From the NCBI GenBank assembly GCA_016201685.1, contig JACQCJ010000054.1:1-8903 (forward strand): a DNA stretch of 8,903 nucleotides. Reading direction: 5' to 3'. This document shows positions 1-4,955 of the stretch, piece by piece (the first letter of the stretch is position 1; every line of letters begins with the position of its first letter). A program made the translations under genes and the position numbers. The notes beneath the pieces are model-generated. The model had not been told where the DNA came from, did not search any database, and worked only from the letters and a program-made list of their open reading frames with translations. The DNA is from Candidatus Peregrinibacteria bacterium. Lineage in GTDB: Bacteria > Patescibacteriota > Gracilibacteria > Peribacterales > Peribacteraceae.

Positions 1-33
1 CCGATGAACCTATCCTCAGGTTACGTTCATCGG
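1..33. repeat. Hairpin at the left end of the IS1380 element
   Basis: Bases 1-9 (CCGATGAAC) are an exact inverted copy of 25-33 (GTTCATCGG). An alternative inner pairing, AACCT (7-11) with AGGTT (18-22), lies inside it. The structure precedes or overlaps the transposase start, so it could be a subterminal IS feature, or a structure that limits transposase expression. The outer arm may continue beyond the window. Confidence 0.6.
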
Positions 34-1350
34 GCTATGCGATCTGGAGCACGCAACATCAGGATTTCCTTTACGGGATCGGCGTTCACGCACTTCGGCG
101 GTGTGTACCTTGTCCATGAATTTCTGAGGAATCTGCGGTTTTGCTCTTTTCTCCACGAGTACGTTCGGTTTTCCCAACGGAACAACGATTTCACGCTCTC
201 CGAATTGCTGGTGGCCCTGCTCTACCCGATGATTTTGGGCTTGGAGCGTATCGAGGTCTCTGCCCTCCTGAACACCAATGGCGTGTTCCAGTACATCACA
301 GGTCTGCGCCGTTTTCCCGATCCGCAGACGCTCCGGCGCTTCCTCATCCGTGCGGCTCCCAACGTGCTGCCGCAACTGCGCGACGCCCATGACCGGCTCC
401 GCACGCACTTCCTTTCCTTGCCTGCGACACCCGCAAGCTTCTGGATCGACTGCGACTCCACGGTGCGCACGCTCTACGGGAAGCAGCAGGAAGGTGTTGT
501 GAAAGGCTACAATCCGAACCATCCGGGGAAGAAATCTTACCATCCGCTCATTATCACCGAAGGACATCGGGGCGATTGTCTCGCCGGTATCCTGCGTTTC
601 GGGAACGCCCATACGGCGGACGGAGTGGAGACGCTTCTTACGCGTGTCCGTGCGCTGCTTCCCCATCATGAACGCCTGCGCCTCCGCGCCGATTGCGGCT
701 TCTACAGCGGCTCCTTCATCGCCGATGTTCGACAGGATATGGATTTTGCCGTTATCGCCAAGACAACCAAGCCCATCAAGGAACGCATTGCAGGACTTCC
801 GTATCAATCAGCTCCGCATGGATTCGCCACGGCAGCATTCACGTACCGTCCGCACGGCTGGGACAGAGAAGAGCAATTCATCGCCCTGCGGCGTGAGATA
901 CTGCCGGACACGGAAGACGAACAGCAGACGCTCTTCACGTTGGAACAGTACGCATACTCTGTCATCGTCTCGAATCTCCCGCTTCTTCCCTATCAGACGT
1001 TCTCCTTCTACGGTGACCGCATGGGCATGGAGCGGATGATCCGCATCCTGAAAGAGGACTACCTGTTCGGCACAGCCCAGACAGGCGATTTTGATGCCAA
1101 CGCGCTCTACGCCGAAATTTCCATACTGGCGTACAATCTCATCATCTGGTTCAAGCGGCTCTGTCTGCCGGAAGATTGGCAGTCGTGTACACTTCCCACC
1201 ATCCGCCGCCGTCTGCTCATGATTCCCGGAGAGTTCGTGCGCACGCACAACATCCCCACTCTCCGCTTTGCCGAGAGCAATCCCTACAAGGATGTCTTTT
1301 TCTCGGCTCAGAAAAAGATCAGAAAATTGGAACCGCTGATCGAGAAATGA
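4..1350 (+). CDS. IS1380-family DDE transposase
   Basis: This gene encodes a 448-residue transposase that catalyses cut-and-paste movement of its own element. The N-terminal part (about residues 20-120) has the IS1380 arrangement: a short strand, then FGGVYLVHEFL, then a helical region ending in the family-like PDPQTLRRFL. The catalytic acidic residues are recognisable: D149/D151 in WIDCDSTV, D230 in RADCGFYSG, and E343 in GMERMIRILKEDY. The basic stretch GYNPNHPGKKSYHPL (169-182) between the first and second Asp is typical of the family. Length is normal for an intact IS1380 transposase and the frame is uninterrupted. The start is uncertain. ATG at 4 gives the longest in-window form, but the frame is still open at base 1, and ATG at 37, just after a hairpin, is a good alternative. 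No Shine-Dalgarno sequence is visible before either. Confidence 0.9.
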   Translation: MNLSSGYVHRAMRSGARNIRISFTGSAFTHFGGVYLVHEFLRNLRFCSFLHEYVRFSQRNNDFTLSELLVALLYPMILGLERIEVSALLNTNGVFQYITGLRRFPDPQTLRRFLIRAAPNVLPQLRDAHDRLRTHFLSLPATPASFWIDCDSTVRTLYGKQQEGVVKGYNPNHPGKKSYHPLIITEGHRGDCLAGILRFGNAHTADGVETLLTRVRALLPHHERLRLRADCGFYSGSFIADVRQDMDFAVIAKTTKPIKERIAGLPYQSAPHGFATAAFTYRPHGWDREEQFIALRREILPDTEDEQQTLFTLEQYAYSVIVSNLPLLPYQTFSFYGDRMGMERMIRILKEDYLFGTAQTGDFDANALYAEISILAYNLIIWFKRLCLPEDWQSCTLPTIRRRLLMIPGEFVRTHNIPTLRFAESNPYKDVFFSAQKKIRKLEPLIEK

Positions 1351-1720
1351 TTTTCACGCCGGGCGTTTCCGCAGGGGCCGGAGCGGGGGCTTCCGCTGGA
1401 GCGGCGAGTTGGGCCGGTGCCTGCGCGGTGGCTTCTTTCTTCGATTTCTGCTTAGCATACGGCACGATGAATTTTTCCATGTTCGAGAGTCCCGCGCGCC
1501 TGAGAAGTCTCGCCACGGTGTCGCTCGGGATGGCGCCCTTCCCGATCCAGTGCTGAATGCGCTCATCCTTGTGCTCGAACTGCACCGGATCGCGTGCGGG
1601 CAGATAGTGTCCCACGATCTCGAGATACTTGCCCTTCACGGGACGCGCCTTCTCCGCCACCACCAAGCGGTAGGTGGGAAGGTTCTCGCGGCCGGTGCGC
1701 TGGAGACGGATGACGAGCAT
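1319..1720 (-). CDS. rpsP: 30S ribosomal protein S16
   Basis: S16 is a small-subunit ribosomal protein that binds 16S rRNA and helps assemble the body of the 30S particle. The predicted protein is 133 residues. Residues 1-80 match S16 along their length: MLVIRLQRTGREN at the start, a basic KARPVKGKYLEIVGHY segment, then DERIQHWIGKGAIPSDTVARLL. From about residue 95 the protein is a low-complexity Lys then Ala/Pro tail, a variable region in this family. The last residues (about KIISRSAVPIF) and the stop codon lie in sequence that belongs to the transposase 3' end on the opposite strand, so the original C-terminus was probably replaced by the IS insertion. The conserved fold should be unaffected. 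ATG at 1720 is chosen because S16 proteins begin MLVIRL. The longer in-frame extension upstream has no S16 character. No close Shine-Dalgarno is present. Confidence 0.93.
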   Translation of the reverse strand: MLVIRLQRTGRENLPTYRLVVAEKARPVKGKYLEIVGHYLPARDPVQFEHKDERIQHWIGKGAIPSDTVARLLRRAGLSNMEKFIVPYAKQKSKKEATAQAPAQLAAPAEAPAPAPAETPGVKIISRSAVPIF

Positions 1721-1759
1721 GGACAGACAAAACCTTTTGCGTCCGAAGACGGGAATTCG

Positions 1760-1788
1760 ATAGTAAAGAAACCGGAAGGGGTGTGCAA
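1760..1788 (-). promoter_or_regulatory. Candidate sigma-70-type promoter for rpsP
   Basis: On the minus strand TTGCAC (1788-1783) is separated by exactly 17 bases from TACTAT (1765-1760). These are close to TTGACA and TATAAT at optimal spacing. Transcription would start near 1753, giving a leader of about 33 bases before the rpsP ATG. It lies in the gap between the upstream DUF721-like gene and rpsP, so rpsP need not depend on read-through. Confidence 0.55.
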
Positions 1789-1854
1789 GCGCTTTCAGCA
1801 GAGACTTCTCCACTTTTGCTCACAGCGATATCAAGAATGTGGCTTTCTGTTGCT

Positions 1855-1905
1855 AAGAAATCGAATCTATATTGTGTCCAACTCGTAACGATTCATAGAT
1901 TTCTT
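1855..1905 (-). other. Imperfect hairpin between the DUF721-like gene and rpsP
   Basis: Bases 1855-1867 pair with 1890-1905: 8 bp plus 5 bp, separated by a 3-base bulge at 1895-1897, with a 22-base loop. It sits just downstream of the DUF721-like stop on the minus strand and could slow or end transcription from that gene. It is AT-rich and is not followed by a clean U-tract, so it is a weak terminator candidate at best. The rest of the gap (1721-1926) shows only the promoter candidate. Confidence 0.25.
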
Positions 1906-1926
1906 CAGAGGGAAGCCTACAACTAA

Positions 1927-2178
1927 TTACGAGAGAGGCGCCAGGAACTCGCGGAGCATCGGCGCCACCTGCTGGCATTCCTGCGCTGCGATGCTGTGGG
2001 AACAGGCGATCGTGAGGGTCGCATGAGAAAGAGTGTGCACCCGCACGAAGGCGGCGAAGGAAGGGAGCGCCTGCTCGAGCCATCGCTGGGCGAGATGCAC
2101 CACCTGTGCGGACTGCGCATGCGCGTAAAGCCCGCGCTTGCGGAGGACCTTGGGGAGGACGGATTGGAGGGAGTCCAT
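1927..2178 (-). CDS. Small DUF721 (DciA-like) protein, probable
   Basis: The 83-residue product resembles DUF721 proteins. It has a leading amphipathic helix (SLQSVLPKVLRKRGL), a central helix VVHLAQRWLEQALP, a strand-rich middle with FVRVHTL followed by ATLTIACSHSIAAQECQQV, and a closing helix PMLREFLAPL. The pattern of hydrophobic strand, then Ser/His, then Ala-x-Glu-Cys/Leu is how DUF721 domains usually look. DciA, the characterised member, helps load the replicative helicase DnaB. Whether this minimal version does so is inference, and no replication gene is adjacent. The start is ATG at 2178. A TTG four codons upstream (2190) is in frame but falls inside a TTGTCTGTCC motif that also precedes rpsP. 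No Shine-Dalgarno is visible. The gene lies 54 bp downstream of the 110-aa gene and probably shares its transcript. Confidence 0.55.
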   Translation of the reverse strand: MDSLQSVLPKVLRKRGLYAHAQSAQVVHLAQRWLEQALPSFAAFVRVHTLSHATLTIACSHSIAAQECQQVAPMLREFLAPLS

Positions 2179-2232
2179 AGGGACAGACAAGCGTGGATGA
2201 TGTCGTTTGGCAAGTGATGATTTTGCATTTCA

Positions 2233-2565
2233 TTACGAGGATTCCCACGCGAGAGTGCTGACTGATTGAATCAACTCTTTTTCGCCATCGACTGCATTGA
2301 ATTTCGCTTCTTTGAGTTTCTGAAACATTGCTTTCAATCTCCACCGCACCGCAGAAGAGGGGACTGCTAACTGCCTGAGAATTTTTGCTTCAAAATATTC
2401 GAACGTAAGACAAAGTTGAGTGCGCCCTTCGGGAATGCCCACTTCCTCTTGATATCCTCGAAAAGGCAGGTTGTACCCCTTGTGGTCGGCTGCATCAATG
2501 TACTCGTCATATGCCCGATCCACGATCCAAGCCCTGTAGTCTGCCAATGAAATTCTTCTGCACAC
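2233..2565 (-). CDS. Hypothetical 110-residue protein, GTG start
   Basis: I do not recognise this protein. It is 110 residues, soluble, without signal peptide or membrane segment. The N-terminal half is rich in aromatic and acidic residues (ADYRAWIVDRAYDEYIDAADHKGY). The C-terminal half is helical and basic (FEYFEAKILRQLA ... VRWRLKAMFQKLKEAKF), which could suit a nucleic-acid or protein contact, but that is speculation. GTG at 2565 is chosen because an in-frame TAG lies four codons upstream and AGGAT sits about 7 bases before the GTG. This is the clearest ribosome binding site in the window. The gene follows the glycosyltransferase by 32 bp on the same strand. Its composition is more AT-rich than the glycosyltransferase: one 60-bp line counted by hand (2281-2340) is 38% G+C. 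That suggests a different origin or weaker constraint. Confidence 0.55.
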   Translation of the reverse strand: MCRRISLADYRAWIVDRAYDEYIDAADHKGYNLPFRGYQEEVGIPEGRTQLCLTFEYFEAKILRQLAVPSSAVRWRLKAMFQKLKEAKFNAVDGEKELIQSVSTLAWESS

Positions 2566-2568
2566 AAT

Positions 2569-2575
2569 TGCATCC
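2569..2575 (-). promoter_or_regulatory. Ribosome binding site for the GTG-start gene
   Basis: TAGGATG on the minus strand (around 2575-2569) contains AGGA about 7 bases upstream of the GTG at 2565. It decides the start of the 110-aa gene and is unusual here because most other starts in the window lack an SD match. Confidence 0.4.
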
Positions 2576-2597
2576 TAAACTCTCGGGGGAAACATTC

Positions 2598-2609
2598 TCA
2601 AATATTTGA
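2598..2609. repeat. 12-bp perfect palindrome at the glycosyltransferase stop codon
   Basis: TCAAATATTTGA is its own reverse complement and includes the stop codon of the glycosyltransferase gene. It has no GC-rich stem or T-run, so it is probably not a terminator and may be chance. Confidence 0.3.
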
Positions 2610-3653
2610 AGTGGGCTCAAGAGTCGCCTGTAGAACACCTATCGTTCTGGCAGCCGTCTCTTCCCAATCCCACCGTCGCTTCACGGCGACGGACGATGGA
2701 GGATTCTTGAGGGCAGCCGGAAGATCATCGAGCGAAGAAAGGAGCAGTGCCGATTCGGAGGCGACTTCGGGAATCGCGCCTTCGCGCAGAGCAATCACCG
2801 GGCATCCGCATGCTTCCGCCTCGATGATCGGCAATCCGAAGCCTTCGTACAGTGAGGCAGTGACGAAGGCGATTGCGCTCGAGTAGAGCGCGGGGAGATC
2901 GGCATCGGCGACCGAACGCAGAAGCCGAACGTCGTCACGGAGATTCAATCGATCGACTTCTCGACCTGTCGCGACAAGGAGTAAATCGGCGTTCGCAGGA
3001 TGGTCGGCGGCGAAGGCATCGATGAGAACCTGCACATTCTTGTGTTGCTTGGCATTGCCGACGTAGAGGAAGAACGGACGATCAATCGCATATTTCGCGA
3101 GCACATCGCGGCAGCGGTCGGGAGGGATCCGGCGAAATTCGAACCCGACACCTTCATGGATCACCGAAATTTTGGATCGAAGCCGGTTGCCGTAGACCGA
3201 GAGAATCTCGCGCTGGGTGAAGTTGCTCACCGCGATCACGTGCCGCGCGCGGCGGATCGAATGCGCCATCACGAAACGGTAGGCGCGCTGACGGAGGAAG
3301 GACGCGCGATTGGGGAAACGGTGGAGGATGAGGTCGTGGACCGTGACGACGAAGGGCACGCGACAGAGAAGGGGCACGTTGAAGTGCGGCGCGAAGAGCA
3401 GATCGATGTTTGTGCGTTGGAGGATCAAAGGAAATCGCGTTTGTTCGGCCCAGGAATACGGAGCGAAATTCGCCGGGATGAGATCGAAATCCCGCTTCTG
3501 AATCGCCTCGAGCCAGGGTTCCTGCGGATCTGCTACAAAGAGCGTGTACCGCAAGCCATCGTCCCGTGCCAGGAGCCGTGTAGCGAGCTCACGGGTATAG
3601 CGCCCCAGCCCCGCATGCGAGGCCGCGAACCGGCAATCGATACCCACGCGCAT
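2598..3653 (-). CDS. GT4-type glycosyltransferase (group 1)
   Basis: The 351-residue protein is a GT-B fold retaining glycosyltransferase of the GT4 (group 1) type, which moves a sugar from a nucleotide-activated donor to a lipid-linked or surface glycan on the cytoplasmic side. The N-terminal Rossmann domain begins MRVGIDCRFAASHAGLGRYTREL, with the Gly-rich acceptor-side loop at 15-18. TVHDLILHRFP (104-114) and HVIAVSNFTQREIL (138-151) are typical of the family. The donor domain has FLYVGNAKQHKNVQVLIDAF (195-214) and the E-x7-E motif at E270/E278 (EGFGLPIIE), then CPVIALREGAIPEVASESALL. ATG at 3653 gives the family-like MRVGID start; ATG at 3656 directly precedes it and is equally possible. 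The frame continues upstream but antisense to prmC. It diverges from prmC across 22 bp and leads the minus-strand run toward rpsP. Donor and acceptor cannot be told from sequence. Confidence 0.9.
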   Translation of the reverse strand: MRVGIDCRFAASHAGLGRYTRELATRLLARDDGLRYTLFVADPQEPWLEAIQKRDFDLIPANFAPYSWAEQTRFPLILQRTNIDLLFAPHFNVPLLCRVPFVVTVHDLILHRFPNRASFLRQRAYRFVMAHSIRRARHVIAVSNFTQREILSVYGNRLRSKISVIHEGVGFEFRRIPPDRCRDVLAKYAIDRPFFLYVGNAKQHKNVQVLIDAFAADHPANADLLLVATGREVDRLNLRDDVRLLRSVADADLPALYSSAIAFVTASLYEGFGLPIIEAEACGCPVIALREGAIPEVASESALLLSSLDDLPAALKNPPSSVAVKRRWDWEETAARTIGVLQATLEPTSNI

Positions 3654-3684
3654 CATGCGGTGGGATACTACCCACATGCGCATC
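3641..3684. promoter_or_regulatory. Shared divergent start region with inverted and direct repeats
   Basis: The glycosyltransferase ATG (3653, minus) and the prmC ATG (3676, plus) are only 22 bp apart. Within this gap GTGGG (3660-3664) and CCCAC (3671-3675) form a perfect inverted repeat around ATACTA. A direct repeat, TACCCAC followed by GCGCATC, occurs at 3641 onward and again at 3669 onward. The centre reads GATACT on the plus strand, 6 bases before the prmC ATG, and TAGTAT on the minus strand, 8-11 bases before the glycosyltransferase ATG. These fit -10 elements for very short or leaderless transcripts. A regulator binding the inverted repeat would affect both genes. Confidence 0.4.
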
Positions 3685-4524
3685 GCCGATGCACTCAAAA
3701 TGAGTGGACTTCCGCGCGTCGAAACGGAGGCACTTCTCGCATCTCTTCTGAAACGCGATCGTGCGTGGATATTCGCGAATCCGGAGATCGCGATCGATTC
3801 CGAAGTCGCGAAGAAATTCAAAGAGTGGTGCGATCGCAGACGACATCATGAGCCCATCGCGTACATCATCGGTGAGAAGGAATTCTTCGGGCGATCCTTC
3901 CTCGTCGATCGATCCGTCCTCATTCCGAGACCGGCAACCGAAGGTCTCGTCGCATTGGCGCTGCGATTTCTGGAGACGGGGCAGGAGGAGATTGTGGAAC
4001 TTGATAGTGGGATTGTGGGGATTGCTCGAAAAACGAAGGAAAGGTGTCATGGTGAGCTCGTCACACCATGGCACCGGATATCACCCTTCGACGAGCTTAG
4101 GGTGACATCCATCGTCGACATTGGAACAGGCAGCGGCTGCATTGCGGTCACGATTGCGCTCGAGCGGCCGGATCTGAACATCATTGCGACGGACATCAGT
4201 GCAGAGGCACTGAAGATCGCGCGGAAAAATGCCGAACGCCACGGTGTTTCGAATCGCATCGACTTTCGATACGGCAAAAATCTGGAACCGCTTCAAGAAC
4301 TCGATGAACCATTCGCTATCGTCTCCAATCCACCGTACATTCCCGAAGGAACGAAGCTCGAACGAGATGTTGTGGACTACGAACCGCATCGAGCGCTCTT
4401 CGCGGGGCCGGATGGGATGGATGTTCTGACAATTCTTTTTGATCAAGCGAAAAGTCATCCGTTTTGCAGAGGCATCATGATGGAGTGTCAGGCAGATCAG
4501 ACACGATCAATCGATCGAATGTGA
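3676..4524 (+). CDS. prmC: Peptide chain release factor N5-glutamine methyltransferase, with insertion and short C-terminus
   Basis: PrmC methylates the glutamine of the GGQ motif in release factors RF1 and RF2, using S-adenosylmethionine, and so tunes translation termination. The 282-residue product has the helical N-terminal domain (about 1-85) ending EPIAYIIGEKEFFGRSFLVDRSVLIPRPATE. The SAM-binding motif is VDIGTGSGCIAV (147-158), the acidic ATDIS is at 171-175, and the catalytic NPPY is at 218-221 followed by IPEG. Between PRPATE and the SAM motif there are about 57 residues where E. coli PrmC has about 21. The excess coincides with two adjacent palindromes and reads GELVTPWHRISPFDELRVTS. 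The C-terminus stops after MECQADQTRSIDRM, some 25-30 residues earlier than usual. ATG at 3676 is preferred to the upstream in-frame ATG at 3655, which would overlap the divergent gene start. The catalytic core is intact, so activity is plausible but not assured. Confidence 0.9.
   Translation: MRIADALKMSGLPRVETEALLASLLKRDRAWIFANPEIAIDSEVAKKFKEWCDRRRHHEPIAYIIGEKEFFGRSFLVDRSVLIPRPATEGLVALALRFLETGQEEIVELDSGIVGIARKTKERCHGELVTPWHRISPFDELRVTSIVDIGTGSGCIAVTIALERPDLNIIATDISAEALKIARKNAERHGVSNRIDFRYGKNLEPLQELDEPFAIVSNPPYIPEGTKLERDVVDYEPHRALFAGPDGMDVLTILFDQAKSHPFCRGIMMECQADQTRSIDRM
4043..4105. repeat. Tandem palindromic repeat element inserted in frame in prmC
   Basis: Two stem-loops lie side by side. 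Bases 4043-4054 pair with 4064-4075 (12 pairs, one G-U). Bases 4081-4087 (TCACCCT) pair with 4099-4105 (AGGGTGA) around TTCGACGAGCT. The second matches a palindromic repeat type common in many bacterial genomes, with core CCTTCGAC-AGCT-AGGGTGA. The element adds no stop codon or frameshift in the prmC frame and encodes residues of roughly 123-144. Confidence 0.75.
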
Positions 4525-4884
4525 ACCTTCGATATATCCTTCTTCTTCCGCGGTCAATTTTGCGTCTTCCGCGTAAAGCGCCATCATAAAACCAAAAAGA
4601 TCCGCGAGTTCGGATCGAACAGTCAAGGACTCAACCTTTACCGTATTCGCTCCGAGACGAAACTTCAATTCGGCGCTCTTTTCTGTCAAATTGGCATCAT
4701 CATCGGTCACCAGATGAAATCTGCCTTGATCTGGATCGTGATCCTCGCTGCCAGGTACGGACATCACTCGTTGCGTATGACATGTCAGAGATGAAATGCC
4801 ATCAACAATATTATAGCCCCTGTCGCGACCGCAGCCGCAATTTTCTTCCGCTCCGCTCATAGCCCCATTGAACGCTCTCGACAT
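4507..4884 (-). CDS. Hypothetical protein, up to 125 residues, overlapping the prmC end
   Basis: I do not recognise this protein. The longest form starts at ATG 4884; ATG at 4860 (MSGAEENCGCGRDRG) is an alternative, and neither has a clear Shine-Dalgarno. No signal peptide or membrane helix is apparent. The N-terminal third is Gly/Cys-rich (CGCGRDRG) and looks disordered. The second half (about 50-125) looks folded: GRFHLVTDDD, then ELKFRLGANTVKVESLTVRSELADLFGFMMALYAED, then an acidic tail EEEGYIEGSHSID. The conserved-looking hydrophobic pattern in the second half is the main reason to treat it as coding. Its stop lies inside the prmC coding region, so the two genes overlap tail to tail by 18 bp. 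Its arrival may explain the short prmC. It is divergent from purA, with 71 bp between the starts. Confidence 0.5.
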   Translation of the reverse strand: MSRAFNGAMSGAEENCGCGRDRGYNIVDGISSLTCHTQRVMSVPGSEDHDPDQGRFHLVTDDDANLTEKSAELKFRLGANTVKVESLTVRSELADLFGFMMALYAEDAKLTAEEEGYIEGSHSID

Positions 4885-4941
4885 CGCGAGGGCAAGACTT
4901 TCCGAATGGTTCTTTCTCTTTTCGCCGAGAATCGTGCCGTG

Positions 4942-4947
4942 TACTCT
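4942..4947 (+). promoter_or_regulatory. Possible -10 element just upstream of purA
   Basis: TACTCT fits the TAnnnT pattern and ends 8 bases before the purA ATG. No matching -35 is evident. If used, the purA transcript would be leaderless or nearly so, which would agree with the absence of a Shine-Dalgarno sequence. The rest of the 71-bp gap shows nothing else. Confidence 0.25.
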
Positions 4948-4955
4948 TCAATCTG

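Larger units (their letters stand above)
1..1366 (+). mobile_element. IS1380-family insertion sequence, left end outside or at window edge
   Basis: A single DDE transposase gene of the IS1380 type occupies nearly the whole element. The right boundary is only estimated: the transposase stops at 1350, and the reading frame of rpsP on the other strand has its conserved part further right, so the IS end should lie roughly between 1351 and 1370. I could not identify a convincing pair of terminal inverted repeats. The first bases (CCGATGAAC) and the outward reading of the right side (CCGGCGTGAAAATC, from about 1369 leftward) share only a weak CCG...TGAA pattern. No target duplication can be tested because the left flank is missing. 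Confidence 0.7.

Noticed and set aside
16..807. Long open frame antisense to the transposase
   Set aside because: Its translation has no recognisable domain. It is the usual mirror of a GC-rich gene whose product is clearly identified on the plus strand.
3000..3851. 283-codon open frame antisense to the glycosyltransferase
   Set aside because: It is Arg/Glu-rich without family features and lies opposite conserved GT4 motifs, so it is a shadow frame.
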